DNA of 64,000 bases from Leminorella richardii (GCF_900478135.1 NZ_LS483470.1:3247001-3311000), one strand, 5' to 3'. Positions 33,833 to 43,545 are shown, numbered from the stretch's first letter. Numbers and translations: made by a program. The notes: generated by a model from the letters alone, not told the origin.

Positions 33833-34336
33833 CTATTCCTGTACTGTCTCACTCTCTTGAGAAAAATCGCACAGCGTCGGCTTCACGATCCTCTGGTAGT
33901 CCTCTACGTTAAGCAGAATGGAGCGTTCAAGAGATCCTGCGTTAAACACCATCTCCTCTTCCTGTTCAAACAGTTTCGGATCGCACACCAGCTTAAGCTC
34001 GGGGTGAAAACTAAAGGGGGGGATCGCTCCAAACACGCACTGAGTCAGCTCCATCACCTCTTTTGGGCTGGCTAGAGAAGCCCGCGTGCCGCCAAGTTGG
34101 CGGGCGACAAGACTCAGATCCGCCTTACGGTGGGCGGGCAGTACTGCCAGCACGTGCTGCTTAACGCCGTTGCCCTTAACGTGACACACCAGCGCCTTTG
34201 CTCCCTGTTCGATTTTCGTTCCGCGCACTTTTGCCACATCGGCGGAGCGGCCTGCGCTCTCGTGCTCAATCACGCGATAGCGCGCGCTGTTGCTGTCCAG
34301 CAGAGTGATTAACTGTTCAAAAATGGGTGCTGACAC
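33833..34336 (-). CDS. YbaK/EbsC-family aminoacyl-tRNA deacylase-like protein
   Basis: The 167-residue product has the YbaK/ProX fold signatures: YRVIEHESAGRSADVAKVRG, a conserved lysine in GAKALVCHVKG, AHRKADLSLVARQLGG, and GAIPPFSFHPELKLVCD with the substrate-pocket GxxPPF-like loop. Relatives hydrolyse mischarged tRNAs. The reading frame extends to 34480, but a GTG at 34336 has AAGGAG six bases upstream and fits the family start (MSAPIFEQLI), so I use it. Confidence 0.82.
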   Translation of the reverse strand: MSAPIFEQLITLLDSNSARYRVIEHESAGRSADVAKVRGTKIEQGAKALVCHVKGNGVKQHVLAVLPAHRKADLSLVARQLGGTRASLASPKEVMELTQCVFGAIPPFSFHPELKLVCDPKLFEQEEEMVFNAGSLERSILLNVEDYQRIVKPTLCDFSQESETVQE

Positions 34337-34950
34337 TGAATACTCCTTGTTAAAAGCGATGCCGCATACATCATTACGATAACTTACTCGCTTTATTTCA
34401 ATATTGAAAATCCAACGTACCCTATGGCTTCTCGGCACACGGGAAGAATAGCGATTTAAAAAAGAAGTGGATTCGCACAATGATAATAAAAATGGCTTAA
34501 TGGATAGTATTTATATCGTAATATTTACGAAGTTAATAAACCGACTTACTTAATCCCTAATTAAAAGTAAACAATAAAGTTAAAAAAATAAAAACCGTTA
34601 ACCTATACAGCCACTCTGGCTATTTAAACAACCTAATTAACGGTCAATTATCTAACAGAAAGAAAAAAAGCGATCGTTAGATCGCATAATTACCGATTCG
34701 TCAGACAATATCATTTGAATTTTTCACAAGAGAAAAATATTATAGGCGCGTCGAAACTAAAGTGAAAAAATCCGAATTCTGATTAAGCAAAGCAACAAGT
34801 GTTGTATTTTGTCTATTATCACATTCAAAATTCACTTTATTTTTATCTCTAAAGCCTCTGTTCTTATAAGCAATTCGTCGTGCAGAGAAAAAAGGAAATT
34901 GCCACAGGGCAGTCTGTTTTTCCCGTGGATATGGACAAGAGAAAGTGCTC
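34337..34950. other. A+T-rich intergenic region before the SadBA-like locus
   Basis: These 614 bp are markedly A+T-rich (especially 34480-34900) and hold no convincing gene. A terminator-like hairpin points leftward at 34662-34685. The promoter of the sadB-like gene presumably lies in the right half. The composition differs from flanking housekeeping DNA and suggests the adhesin locus was acquired. Confidence 0.5.
34662..34685 (-). terminator. Terminator-like hairpin with no annotated gene upstream
   Basis: GCGATC (34670-34675) / GATCGC (34680-34685), read on the minus strand, runs into TTTTTTT (34669-34663). No minus-strand gene precedes it within 270 bp of non-coding DNA, so it either backs up a small RNA or is fortuitous. 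Confidence 0.45.
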
Positions 34951-35580
34951 ATGTACTCAAATACAAAACTCATCTGTGGATTAGCCGCTGCCTCGGCTTT
35001 CACACTGTCTGGCTGTGACTATGCATCAGACAGGGCGCAGCTCAGCGAGCTAAAGCAGCAGCAGGAGCGCCAGCAGGCCAGGCTAGACCAAATAGCGCAG
35101 CAGCAGGCAAACCTGGCTAATAGTACGGCGGCCTTTGTCAATGCAGTCAACGATCTGAAGAAAAAACAGGACGTATTCGCATTTACCGAATTTAATCCGT
35201 CACAAACCCGATACTTTATTTTAAACAATGGTTCTATTGGTCTGGCCGGGCGCATTATTTCTATTGCGCCGACCAATAATGGCAGCCTGGTTCATATTTC
35301 TCTGGTTAATCTTCTCAGCGTTCCCGTGTCAAATATTGGCTTTAACGTGACTTGGGGAGGGGAAAAACCGATGGATATAAAAGCGCTTCCACAGTGGCAA
35401 CAGCTGCTTTTCAATACGCTAATGAATTCTCATTTAGTGCTATTACCCGGCGAATGGAAAGACATTACGCTGACTTTACAGGGCGTTTCCCCAAACAACC
35501 TGAAGTATTTAAAAATAAGTATCGACATGAATAACATTCAGTTTAGCGAAACACCCTCTGCGGAAATACCTCCTCAATAG
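34951..35580 (+). CDS. sadB: SadB-like inner-membrane lipoprotein (trimeric autotransporter chaperone)
   Basis: The 209-residue protein has a lipoprotein signal with lipobox LSGC. Asp follows the lipidated Cys (GCDYAS), the enteric signal for retention in the inner membrane. A Gln-rich coiled coil spans ~30-75, followed by a beta-rich domain like the DUF3251 domain of SadB/YajI. In Salmonella, SadB is a trimeric inner-membrane lipoprotein that assists surface export of the adhesin SadA and is encoded just before it. The trimeric autotransporter gene here starts 42 bp downstream, matching that arrangement. The ATG at 34951 is preferred over a GTG six bases upstream. Confidence 0.78.
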   Translation: MYSNTKLICGLAAASAFTLSGCDYASDRAQLSELKQQQERQQARLDQIAQQQANLANSTAAFVNAVNDLKKKQDVFAFTEFNPSQTRYFILNNGSIGLAGRIISIAPTNNGSLVHISLVNLLSVPVSNIGFNVTWGGEKPMDIKALPQWQQLLFNTLMNSHLVLLPGEWKDITLTLQGVSPNNLKYLKISIDMNNIQFSETPSAEIPPQ

Positions 35581-35622
35581 ATAAAACACTCATACTTATA
35601 TTTAAAAAGATAGAGAATAATA

Positions 35623-38600
35623 ATGAATAAGATATTTAAAGTTATCTGGAACCCGGCGACGGGCAGTTATAGCGTTGCCAGCGAAACGGCAAAGAGCCGC
35701 GGAAAAAAGGGCGGACGCAGTAAGCTGTTAATTTCTGCGCTGGTTGCGGGCGGGTTGCTGTCGTCGTTTGGGGTGAATGCCGCAGTCGCGCTCGATGGTG
35801 GCAAAAGTGCTGAAGAAGCTGCCGGGGGTACCTCACTAACTGATAACTGGATTGCTATTGGACAGGGGGCTATAGCAGCGTCAAACTCAGGTCCATCAGC
35901 AAGTATTGCGATAGGGAAAAACTCCCAATCTGCCGTTGGAGCTACAGCGCTAGGCTTCCAAAGCTTGGCAACAGGAGAAAGGTCGGTGTCTATAGGGCAG
36001 GTATCGACAGCTTCAGGAAACAGGGCCATAGCTCTCGGAAGTGGTAGTAAAGCCAGCGGGGACTATACCATTGCACTCGGCAGGGATTCAAAAGCTGAGG
36101 GGCTGAATAGTATTACATTCGGGCAAAATGCTCTGAGCCAAGGAGCTGGTTCCCTTGCGGTGGGCTTTACAAGCCAAGCGACTGAAGAGAAAGGACTTGC
36201 TCTGGGCTATAAAGCAATAAGCTCCGGCGTCAAAGCCATTGCAATGGGTGCAGGCAGTAACGCGGAGGGAGAAAACTCGCTTGCCCTCGGTGACACAGCC
36301 AGTGCATCAAAAGAATATTCAATGGCGCTGGGTGCAAGTAGCAAAGCTGACGGCGTAGACAGCCTCGCATTAGGCAGACTATCCGCCACCAGCGCAGCAA
36401 ACGCCATTGCTATGGGTGCTGAGACCGAAGCCGCTGAAAATGCGACGGCTATTGGCTTTAGCGCGGATGCGCTCGGTAAATCCAGCCTGGCGCTGGGAGA
36501 CACTGCTAAAGCGGCTGGCACAGACAGCCTCGCATTAGGCAGACTATCCGACGCCAGCGCAGCAAACGCCATTGCTATGGGTGCTGAGACCGAAGCCGCT
36601 GAAAATGCGACGGCTATTGGCTTTAGCGCGGATGCGCTCGGGAAATCCAGCCTGGCGCTGGGAGACAATGCCAATGCGGCTGGCACAGACAGCCTCGCAT
36701 TAGGTAGAGAATCACTCGCCAGCGCAGCAAACGCCATTGCTATGGGCGCAGATACCGAAGCCGCTGAAAATGCGACGGCTATTGGCTTTAGCGCGGATGC
36801 GAAAGGGAAATCCAGCCTGGCGCTGGGAAACAGTGCCGAAGCTGGCGAAGTCAACTCCATCGCTATTGGTCAAGGCAGCAAGGCAAGCAAAGATAGTTCA
36901 ATTGCGCTGGGAAGTAACAGCCGCTCATCGGGTGTGAACGCCATTGCACTGGGCACCAGCAGTAATGCGGGGGGCATAAACAGCCTTGCTTTCGGTTTGA
37001 ATGCCAACGCAAATGGTGATAACGCAGTCGCCATTGGTGCAAATTCCACGGCCGGTTCAGACTATACAGTGTCTGTAGGTAGCGCCAGTTTACAGCGCAA
37101 AATTGTCAATATGGGGAACGGTAACATCAATGAAACCAGCACCGATGCCATTAACGGATCACAACTTTATGACATCAGTAAGTCGGTTTCAGACAGGCTC
37201 GGCGGATATCATCAGGATCCTACTAATGTTATAGACCCTGACGGAACGCTTAAAGCCCCCAAATATTTTCTACAAAGTGACGAATACAATAACGTGGGAG
37301 AGGCTCTCCAGGGCATCGATAATAACACGTTACACTGGGACGAAGGTGCCAAGAAATACAGCGCCAGCCATACCACCTTTAATATAGATGGTTCAACTAA
37401 AAGCACCCAGGCGACAAGCATCATTACTGACGTCGCTGCTGGTCTGATTAATGAAAACAGCACCGACGCCGTTAATGGCTCTCAGTTGAACGCCACAAAT
37501 ACGCTCATCAACCAGATTGCCGGGAATACCAGCACAACCTATGTCCAGAGTAATGGCGCAGGGATCAACTATGTTCGCACCAACGACACGGGTCTGATCT
37601 TTAAAGACGCCAGCGCCTCAGGGAGCGGTGCAACGGCGGTCGGGTATAGCGCAAATGCGACTGGTGTAAGCTCACTTGCACTCGGCCAAGATACGCAAGC
37701 AAAAGGTAAAAACAGTATCGCTATAGGTACAAAAAGTATCGCGAATGTTGATGAGACGATTGTTCTGGGCATAGCTAACTCAGCCGGATTGCAAAACCGG
37801 GCACTGCAACAGGGTGGAATCGCCATCGGACGAGCCAACAAATCTGACGGCATCGATGCTATTGTTCTGGGAAATGAAAGTTCAGCAGCCGGAAATTATT
37901 CCCTTTCCCTGGGGACAGCGAGCAACGCGGGTATAGAGGACGCTATTGCGTTGGGCCACAACGCTACAGTGACGGGCAAAAGCTCTGTCGCACTAGGTGC
38001 TGGCTCTGAAGCAAAAGATGCTGACGTTGTTTCTGTTGGTAATAGCACTTTAAAACGTAAGCTCATTAATGTAAAAAGCGGCACTATCTCCGACAGTAGT
38101 ACCGATGCCATTAATGGCTCACAAATCTATGATATCAGCGACTCTGTAGCAACCCACCTTGGCGGTGGCGCAGGGGTGGATCAAACCACCGGTGTGGTTA
38201 CCTCACCAAACTATGTATTAAAAAATGGTACCTCCAGTACAGTGGGAGAGGCGCTCGCTATACTTAATGCTCACACCGTGCAATGGGATGCGCTTAACGG
38301 GGTATACAACGCCGCACACGGCTCCGAAGCCACCAGCAAAATCACCAATGTTAAAGATGGTACCGTTTCAGCAATCAGTAAAGACGCCGTTAACGGTTCA
38401 CAACTGAATACCACTAATACCAACGTAACAAACCTTGGAAATACGGTTAATGGCATCAACACAACTGTTAGTGGCCATACCACCAGTATCACTGCTCTGA
38501 ACGCGGACGTTGATAATCTGGAAAAAGATGCCCTGCTCTGGGACAGCACCGCGAGCGCGTTTAGCGCTAGCCACAGCATCAAAAATCCTGACGGTACCAC

Positions 38601-40629
38601 CACCACTTCGGACAGCAAAATCACCAACGTCGCGGCCGGCACGCTCTCGGACAGCAGCACCGACGCCGTTAACGGCTCGCAGTTGAATATCGTTAAAACC
38701 GACGTGACAAACCTTACTACTACCGTTTCAGGCCATACCACCAGCATCCAGGCTCTTGAGAACGACGCTCTGCTCTGGGACAGCACCACGGGCGCGTTCA
38801 GCGCTAGCCACAGTATCAAAAATCCTGACGGCTCCACCACCACGTCGAACAGCAAAATCACCAACGTCGCGGCCGGCACGCTCGCTGACGACAGCACTGA
38901 CGCCGTTAACGGCGCTCAGCTGTATGCAACCAATCAGCAGATCAACAAGCTCATGGGTGACACAAGCAATACCTATATCACCGACAACGGCGCAGGCGTG
39001 AAGTATCTCCGCACAAATGATACTGGTCTGACTGCCAGCGATGCGCACGCGTCCGGCATCGGCGCTACTGCCGTTGGCTATAATGCCGCCGCCTCTGGCA
39101 TTGGCAGCATCGCCGTTGGTAGAGACAGCAGCAGCACGGTTGAAGGCGGTATTGCACTGGGCAGCGGGTCATCCTCTACTCGAGTTATTGCCTCCGGCTC
39201 GCTAACAACCAGCGTCACGAGTAGCAGTGTCACTATCGGCTATGACACAACGGACAGAACGCTGCTCGGCGCGCTGTCATTGGGAACAGACGGCCAAAGC
39301 TATCGTCAGATTACCAACATGGCAGACGGCTCTGAAGCCCACGACGCCGTCACGGTACGTCAGCTGCAAAATTCGGTAGCCGCCGTTTCCATCACCCCAA
39401 CCAAGTACTACCACGCCAACTCGACAGAGGCTGACTCTCTGGCCGTTGGGGAAAACGCCATTGCCGTCGGGCCAAAAACCGTGGTTAACGGGGATTCAGG
39501 GATCGGCATCGGCTACGGTTCAACCGTGGCTCAAACGGCTACCAGCGGGGTCGCTCTGGGTACTGGCGCTAGCGCCAATCACGCCTACAGCGTCGCCTTA
39601 GGCAGCGGTGCTCAAACCACTGTCGGCGCGCAGAGTGGCTACACGGCCTATAATCTGGACACGGCACAGAACTCTGTCGGCGAGGTTTCCGTAGGCAGCG
39701 ACAGCGGCCAGCGGCAAATCACTAACGTTGCAGCGGGCAGCAAAGACACTGACGCCGTTAACGTTTCTCAGCTGAAGGTGACTGATATCCACGTTAGCCA
39801 AAACACACAGAACATCGCTCAAAACACAAAAAGTATCAACAACCTTAATATTCAAGTGAGCAGCCTTGATACCCGAGTGACTGATATCGAAAACTCTGTG
39901 GGCGATATTGTGACAACGGGCAACACCAAGTACTTCAAAACCAGCTCAACAGGCCCGGACGCCAACGCTCAGGGTGAAGACAGCGTAGCCATAGGCTCGT
40001 CGTCTGTAGCCTCTGCGAAAAACAGCGTTGCGTTAGGTACTGGCTCTGTCGCCGATGAAGTGGATACGGTTTCCGTTGGCTCATCGACCAAACAGCGCCG
40101 CATTACTAACGTTGCTGCCGGCAAAAACGACACGGATGCCGTTAACGTTGCCCAGTTGAAGTCTTCTCAGGCGGGGAATGTGCGCTATGACACCTACGCC
40201 GACGGCAGCATAAACTATGAGTCTATCTCACTGGGTAACGGCAGCGGCGGCACGACGCGCATCAGCAACGTTTCTGCCGCGGTTAACGGCAACGACGCCG
40301 TTAACTATACCCAGCTAAAACAGGGTATTCAGGAAACGAAGAGCTATACCGACCAGAAAATGGCTCAGATGAGCAACAAAGTCAGCGACGTCGAGAAGAA
40401 AGTCAGCGGCGGCGTGGCGTCGGCAATGGCCATGACCGGGTTGCCGCAGGCCTACGCGCCGGGCGCCAGCATGGCTTCGATTGGCGGCGGTACTTATAAC
40501 GGTGAATCCGCCGTTGCGCTGGGCGTTTCGATGGTCAGCTCAAGCGGAACCTGGGTATACAAGCTACAGGGCAGCACCAACAGCCAGGGAGAATACTCAG
40601 CGGCAATCGGCGCGGGCATTCAGTGGTAG
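35623..40629 (+). CDS. SadA-type trimeric autotransporter adhesin
   Basis: The product is 1668 residues (type Vc secretion). The N-terminus (MNKIFKVIWNPATGSYSVAS) is an extended signal peptide region, followed by the hydrophobic core to about residue 54. Residues ~70-490 are YadA-head 14-mer repeats of the form xAxAxGxxSxALGxxA. Neck motifs such as TSTDAINGSQLYDIS recur (~495, ~620, ~820 and onward), alternating with coiled-coil stalk and FGG-like segments (ALLWDSTTGAFSASHS). The last ~75 residues are the YadA anchor, four strands per protomer, ending in GAGIQW. ATG follows AGAGAATA. A terminator follows the gene. Confidence 0.92.
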   Translation: MNKIFKVIWNPATGSYSVASETAKSRGKKGGRSKLLISALVAGGLLSSFGVNAAVALDGGKSAEEAAGGTSLTDNWIAIGQGAIAASNSGPSASIAIGKNSQSAVGATALGFQSLATGERSVSIGQVSTASGNRAIALGSGSKASGDYTIALGRDSKAEGLNSITFGQNALSQGAGSLAVGFTSQATEEKGLALGYKAISSGVKAIAMGAGSNAEGENSLALGDTASASKEYSMALGASSKADGVDSLALGRLSATSAANAIAMGAETEAAENATAIGFSADALGKSSLALGDTAKAAGTDSLALGRLSDASAANAIAMGAETEAAENATAIGFSADALGKSSLALGDNANAAGTDSLALGRESLASAANAIAMGADTEAAENATAIGFSADAKGKSSLALGNSAEAGEVNSIAIGQGSKASKDSSIALGSNSRSSGVNAIALGTSSNAGGINSLAFGLNANANGDNAVAIGANSTAGSDYTVSVGSASLQRKIVNMGNGNINETSTDAINGSQLYDISKSVSDRLGGYHQDPTNVIDPDGTLKAPKYFLQSDEYNNVGEALQGIDNNTLHWDEGAKKYSASHTTFNIDGSTKSTQATSIITDVAAGLINENSTDAVNGSQLNATNTLINQIAGNTSTTYVQSNGAGINYVRTNDTGLIFKDASASGSGATAVGYSANATGVSSLALGQDTQAKGKNSIAIGTKSIANVDETIVLGIANSAGLQNRALQQGGIAIGRANKSDGIDAIVLGNESSAAGNYSLSLGTASNAGIEDAIALGHNATVTGKSSVALGAGSEAKDADVVSVGNSTLKRKLINVKSGTISDSSTDAINGSQIYDISDSVATHLGGGAGVDQTTGVVTSPNYVLKNGTSSTVGEALAILNAHTVQWDALNGVYNAAHGSEATSKITNVKDGTVSAISKDAVNGSQLNTTNTNVTNLGNTVNGINTTVSGHTTSITALNADVDNLEKDALLWDSTASAFSASHSIKNPDGTTTTSDSKITNVAAGTLSDSSTDAVNGSQLNIVKTDVTNLTTTVSGHTTSIQALENDALLWDSTTGAFSASHSIKNPDGSTTTSNSKITNVAAGTLADDSTDAVNGAQLYATNQQINKLMGDTSNTYITDNGAGVKYLRTNDTGLTASDAHASGIGATAVGYNAAASGIGSIAVGRDSSSTVEGGIALGSGSSSTRVIASGSLTTSVTSSSVTIGYDTTDRTLLGALSLGTDGQSYRQITNMADGSEAHDAVTVRQLQNSVAAVSITPTKYYHANSTEADSLAVGENAIAVGPKTVVNGDSGIGIGYGSTVAQTATSGVALGTGASANHAYSVALGSGAQTTVGAQSGYTAYNLDTAQNSVGEVSVGSDSGQRQITNVAAGSKDTDAVNVSQLKVTDIHVSQNTQNIAQNTKSINNLNIQVSSLDTRVTDIENSVGDIVTTGNTKYFKTSSTGPDANAQGEDSVAIGSSSVASAKNSVALGTGSVADEVDTVSVGSSTKQRRITNVAAGKNDTDAVNVAQLKSSQAGNVRYDTYADGSINYESISLGNGSGGTTRISNVSAAVNGNDAVNYTQLKQGIQETKSYTDQKMAQMSNKVSDVEKKVSGGVASAMAMTGLPQAYAPGASMASIGGGTYNGESAVALGVSMVSSSGTWVYKLQGSTNSQGEYSAAIGAGIQW
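36361..36855 (+). repeat. Three tandem 165-bp repeats in the adhesin head
   Basis: Three consecutive units begin AGCCTCGCATTAGG at 36361, 36526 and 36691, each exactly 165 bp (55 residues, about four YadA-head repeats). Long blocks such as GCGACGGCTATTGGCTTTAG are identical between units, far more similar in DNA than needed to conserve the protein. This indicates recent duplication and potential for length change by recombination. Confidence 0.88.
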
Positions 40630-40684
40630 CGCTTAAAAGTATCAGCGCTTAAAAATAGCCGAGCGTTAATAGGCTAATCCCATC

Positions 40685-40723
40685 AAGTGAACAGTGTGAT
40701 AAAAAGCATTGTTCACTTTTTTT
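40685..40723 (+). terminator. Terminator after the trimeric autotransporter
   Basis: AAGTGAACA (40685-40693) pairs with TGTTCACTT (40710-40718), followed by a T-run to 40723, 55 bp beyond the stop. Confidence 0.8.
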
Positions 40724-40876
40724 ACGTCCACAGAAAAAACGCCCCCACGGCACGCCTCACCAAGAAAGTGGAACGCCCTCTCAAACCCACAGAAAAGGCA
40801 GAAAGCGTTTTACCGCGGGGACACTGCATTTTTCATACTGTATAATTAGAGACAAAGAGTAAAACGGACAGCAACC

Positions 40877-41560
40877 ATGGCACCTAAAACAGCAGTATCC
40901 AAAAAAACACGTCAAACCTCCGAGTCGGATGAAAACGCGCTGCTGCTGCGCGAAGCGAAAAAGATCGCTTTTGCACTGGGCAAAATGTTTGCTCCCGGCT
41001 GTGAAGTGGTGGTTCACGATCTGACTCACCCTGAACACGCCGTTGTCGCGATTGAAAATCCACTGTCGGGTCGAAAAGTCGGCTCTCCCGCAACCGAACT
41101 GGGGCTGGCTCGCATACAGAATGCGGAGTTTCCCGACATTGTGCAAAATTACCGCAACCACTTTCCCGACGGCCGCGAGGCTAAAAGCACCTCGATAGGG
41201 CTGAGGAACAGCAAAGACGAATACGTCGCCGCGCTGTGCCTAAATCTGGACGTGTCGCTATTTACCACTATGCAGAGGGTGCTGGAGCAGTTTACCGCCA
41301 TAGACAGCCCGCAAATGCCGGTTGGTGAATCGCTGAAAACCTGGAAGCTTGACGACGTGCGCGCCGAAATCAATCGCTATGCCGCCACGCTCAATACCCA
41401 GCCCCGAGCGCTAACGTCGGCACAGCGACAAAAGCTGATTAGAGCACTGTCTGAACAGGGGCTACTCCAGCTTCGAGGAGCAGCCACCGCTGCGGCAGAC
41501 ACCCTTGGCATCTCACGAGTGTCGATTTATAACGCGCTGAAAAGCGCATCCACTGAGTAA
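40877..41560 (+). CDS. YheO-type PAS-like/HTH transcriptional regulator
   Basis: The 227-residue protein has an N-terminal YheO-like PAS domain (FAPGCEVVVHDLTHPEHAVVAIENP, ~38-62; STSIGLRNSKDEYVAALCLNLD, ~106-127). A C-terminal HTH (LTSAQRQKLIRALSEQGLLQLRGAA, then TLGISRVSIYNALKSA) follows. Relatives such as DauR regulate amino-acid or small-molecule catabolism. It lies upstream of, and on the same strand as, an AEC-family transporter that it may control; a 150-bp gap separates them. Confidence 0.8.
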   Translation: MAPKTAVSKKTRQTSESDENALLLREAKKIAFALGKMFAPGCEVVVHDLTHPEHAVVAIENPLSGRKVGSPATELGLARIQNAEFPDIVQNYRNHFPDGREAKSTSIGLRNSKDEYVAALCLNLDVSLFTTMQRVLEQFTAIDSPQMPVGESLKTWKLDDVRAEINRYAATLNTQPRALTSAQRQKLIRALSEQGLLQLRGAATAAADTLGISRVSIYNALKSASTE

Positions 41561-41772
41561 AAACGCACCAACTGAAAAAAGGGAAAACGTCAGCGTTATT
41601 TCACGTAAGCTTTGCCAAATAGAGCACGTTTTTCTGAATGTTTGACCCAGTATTGACGTTCTTTCAACACTCCGTATAGTCACAGCCTGAAGCGACGCAG
41701 CCGTTCATTCAGCCTGTGTTTTTACCGCTCGACATCGCGCAGCAACCATCGACATCTATCGGACGGGCTTTC

Positions 41773-42729
41773 ATGCAAAGTTTTTTACTCCCTCTCTGGC
41801 ACCAAATCGTGCTCTCTGCGCCGCTGTTTTTTCTGGCCGCGCTCGGCTACGGCCTGATTCGCTGGGGTAAGTGGAACAAAGTCGCTGCTGACGGCCTGAC
41901 CCGCTTTGTGTTTTCCGTCGCTCTACCCGCCATGCTGTTCCGCATGATGTGTAGCTTCTCCAAACAGCCTCCCGTTGACGCACGGCTGCTGATCGCCTTT
42001 TTTGGCAGCTGTCTGATTGTATTTATCATTGGTCGAGTTCTGGCGGCTAAAGTGCTGAAGCTCGACGGTACCTCCGGCTCGGTGTTCGCCCTCGGCGGCA
42101 TTTTCTCTAACAACGTCATGCTCGGCATTCCGGTTGCTACTGTGGCACTGGGAGAAGCCTCGCTGCCTTCCGTTGCGCTAGTGCTGGTGTTTAACGGGCT
42201 GATTCTCTGGACGCTGGTTACAGTGTCCGTAGAGTGGTCGCGCAGCGGTTCACTGTCGGTGAGCGGCTTTGCCAATACGGTCAAAAACGTACTGAAAAAC
42301 CCGCTGATTATCGGCATTATTTCCGGCACCCTGTTTAGCCTCACTGGCTATGACCTGCCGGAGTTTATCGATAAGCCTATCGGTATGCTGGGGCAAATCG
42401 CGGCACCTATGTCTCTGGTTGCTCTGGGTATGGGGCTGGCCGAGTACCGCATTCGCGACGGCTGGCAGATAAGCTCTATCGTATGCACCCTCAAACTGGT
42501 GGTTCAGCCGCTGGTGGTTTGGGGGCTAGCAGTGGCGCTCGGCCTGCCGCCGATGGAAACCCAAGTGGTAGTGCTGTTGGGCTCAATGGCAGTCGGGGTA
42601 AACGTCTACCTGATGGCGCGCCAGTTCAACGTCATCGTCGGCCCTGCAGCGTCGAGCATGGTGGTATCTACCGTGCTGTCGGCAATTACGACACCGCTGA
42701 TCCTGACGCTTATCGGCGTTCGCGTTTAG
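41773..42729 (+). CDS. AEC-family (auxin efflux carrier-like) permease
   Basis: From the ATG at 41773 the product is 318 residues; the 19 extra residues of the longer frame begin at a GTG and look like leader sequence. About ten predicted spans are arranged in two halves, with GGIFSNNVMLGIPVATVALGE in the first half (~110-130) and KLVVQPLVVWGLAVALGLPP in the second (~236-255), both typical of AEC carriers. Bacterial members transport malate, malonate or other organic anions; the substrate here is not evident. Confidence 0.82.
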   Translation: MQSFLLPLWHQIVLSAPLFFLAALGYGLIRWGKWNKVAADGLTRFVFSVALPAMLFRMMCSFSKQPPVDARLLIAFFGSCLIVFIIGRVLAAKVLKLDGTSGSVFALGGIFSNNVMLGIPVATVALGEASLPSVALVLVFNGLILWTLVTVSVEWSRSGSLSVSGFANTVKNVLKNPLIIGIISGTLFSLTGYDLPEFIDKPIGMLGQIAAPMSLVALGMGLAEYRIRDGWQISSIVCTLKLVVQPLVVWGLAVALGLPPMETQVVVLLGSMAVGVNVYLMARQFNVIVGPAASSMVVSTVLSAITTPLILTLIGVRV

Positions 42730-42806
42730 GAAGAGAAAAAAGCGCCAGAAGCCATCTTGTTGTACACTTTAGGCTATCCCTCAATGCGTTAAGAAGGAGC
42801 CTTCGC

Positions 42807-43496
42807 GTGTATCAACTCTATATCGCCAACAAGAACTACTCTTCCTGGTCGCTGCGCCCGTGGGTATTAATGAGTCAACTGGGCATTCCCTTTGAAGAAA
42901 CGATCGTTCCGTTCTCCTCCGCTCCGGGAGAGAACTGGGAAAACTACCGTCGTTTCTCACCCAACGGCAAAGTGCCCTGCTTGGTTGATAACGGCATCTC
43001 CGTATGGGACTCGCTGGCCATTGTCGAATATCTGGCTGAATCTCATCCTGAAATCTGGCCGCAGGAGCGACAGCCCAGAGCATGGGCTCGCAGCGCCTGT
43101 GCTGAAATGCACTCCGGATTTAGCACCTTACGCAACACTTGCCCGATGAACGTCGGTATACGCGTTCGCATGAATCAGCCGCCGGAAGCGCTAAAGAAAG
43201 AGCTGGAGCACCTGTGCGAGCTGTGGGAGTCCGGGCTTGCGCAGTTTGGCGGGCCGTTTCTGGCGGGTCACGCCTTTACCGCAGTAGACGCCTTCTTTGT
43301 GCCAGTTGCCTTTCGCATTCAAAGCTACGGGCTAGAGCTGACGCCTGAGTCCACAAAGTATGTCCAGCGCCTTCTTGGCCTTCAGTCTGTAATGATGTGG
43401 GAAGAAGAAGCGCTTAAAGAAGAGTGGCGGGACGAATCTCACGAAAAAGAAACGCTGGAATCTGGCATCCTGCTGCAAGACCTGCGCTGCGCCTAA
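42807..43496 (+). CDS. Glutathione S-transferase family protein
   Basis: The frame is open far upstream, but a GTG at 42807 with AAGGAG seven bases before it gives 229 residues with a proper thioredoxin-like start: YQLYIANKNYSSWSLRPWVL, where the Ser/Tyr pair sits at the GST catalytic position. NGKVPCLVDNG has the cis-proline and SLAIVEYLAE the glutathione-binding Ser. The C-terminal helical domain includes FLAGHAFTAVDAFFVPVAFR (N-capping motif). The specific substrate is unknown. Confidence 0.85.
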   Translation: MYQLYIANKNYSSWSLRPWVLMSQLGIPFEETIVPFSSAPGENWENYRRFSPNGKVPCLVDNGISVWDSLAIVEYLAESHPEIWPQERQPRAWARSACAEMHSGFSTLRNTCPMNVGIRVRMNQPPEALKKELEHLCELWESGLAQFGGPFLAGHAFTAVDAFFVPVAFRIQSYGLELTPESTKYVQRLLGLQSVMMWEEEALKEEWRDESHEKETLESGILLQDLRCA

Positions 43497-43500
43497 AACG

Positions 43501-43528
43501 CAAAACGCCCGCATTCGTGCGGGCGCTT
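43501..43528. terminator. Terminator between GST gene and rlmB
   Basis: GCCCGCA (43507-43513) / TGCGGGC (43518-43524) with a stable TTCG loop lies between convergent genes. The A-run on its left gives T residues on the minus strand for rlmB. Confidence 0.7.
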
Positions 43529-43545
43529 CTCTGTCAGCGTTTAAT

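Noticed and set aside
34740..35003. 87-codon minus-strand frame overlapping the start of the sadB-like gene
   Set aside because: It overlaps the well-supported lipoprotein gene and has no ribosome-binding site or family match.
36207..36860. 217-codon minus-strand frame with repetitive protein
   Set aside because: It is the antisense of the tandem head repeats of the trimeric autotransporter; its repeats simply mirror the DNA repeat.
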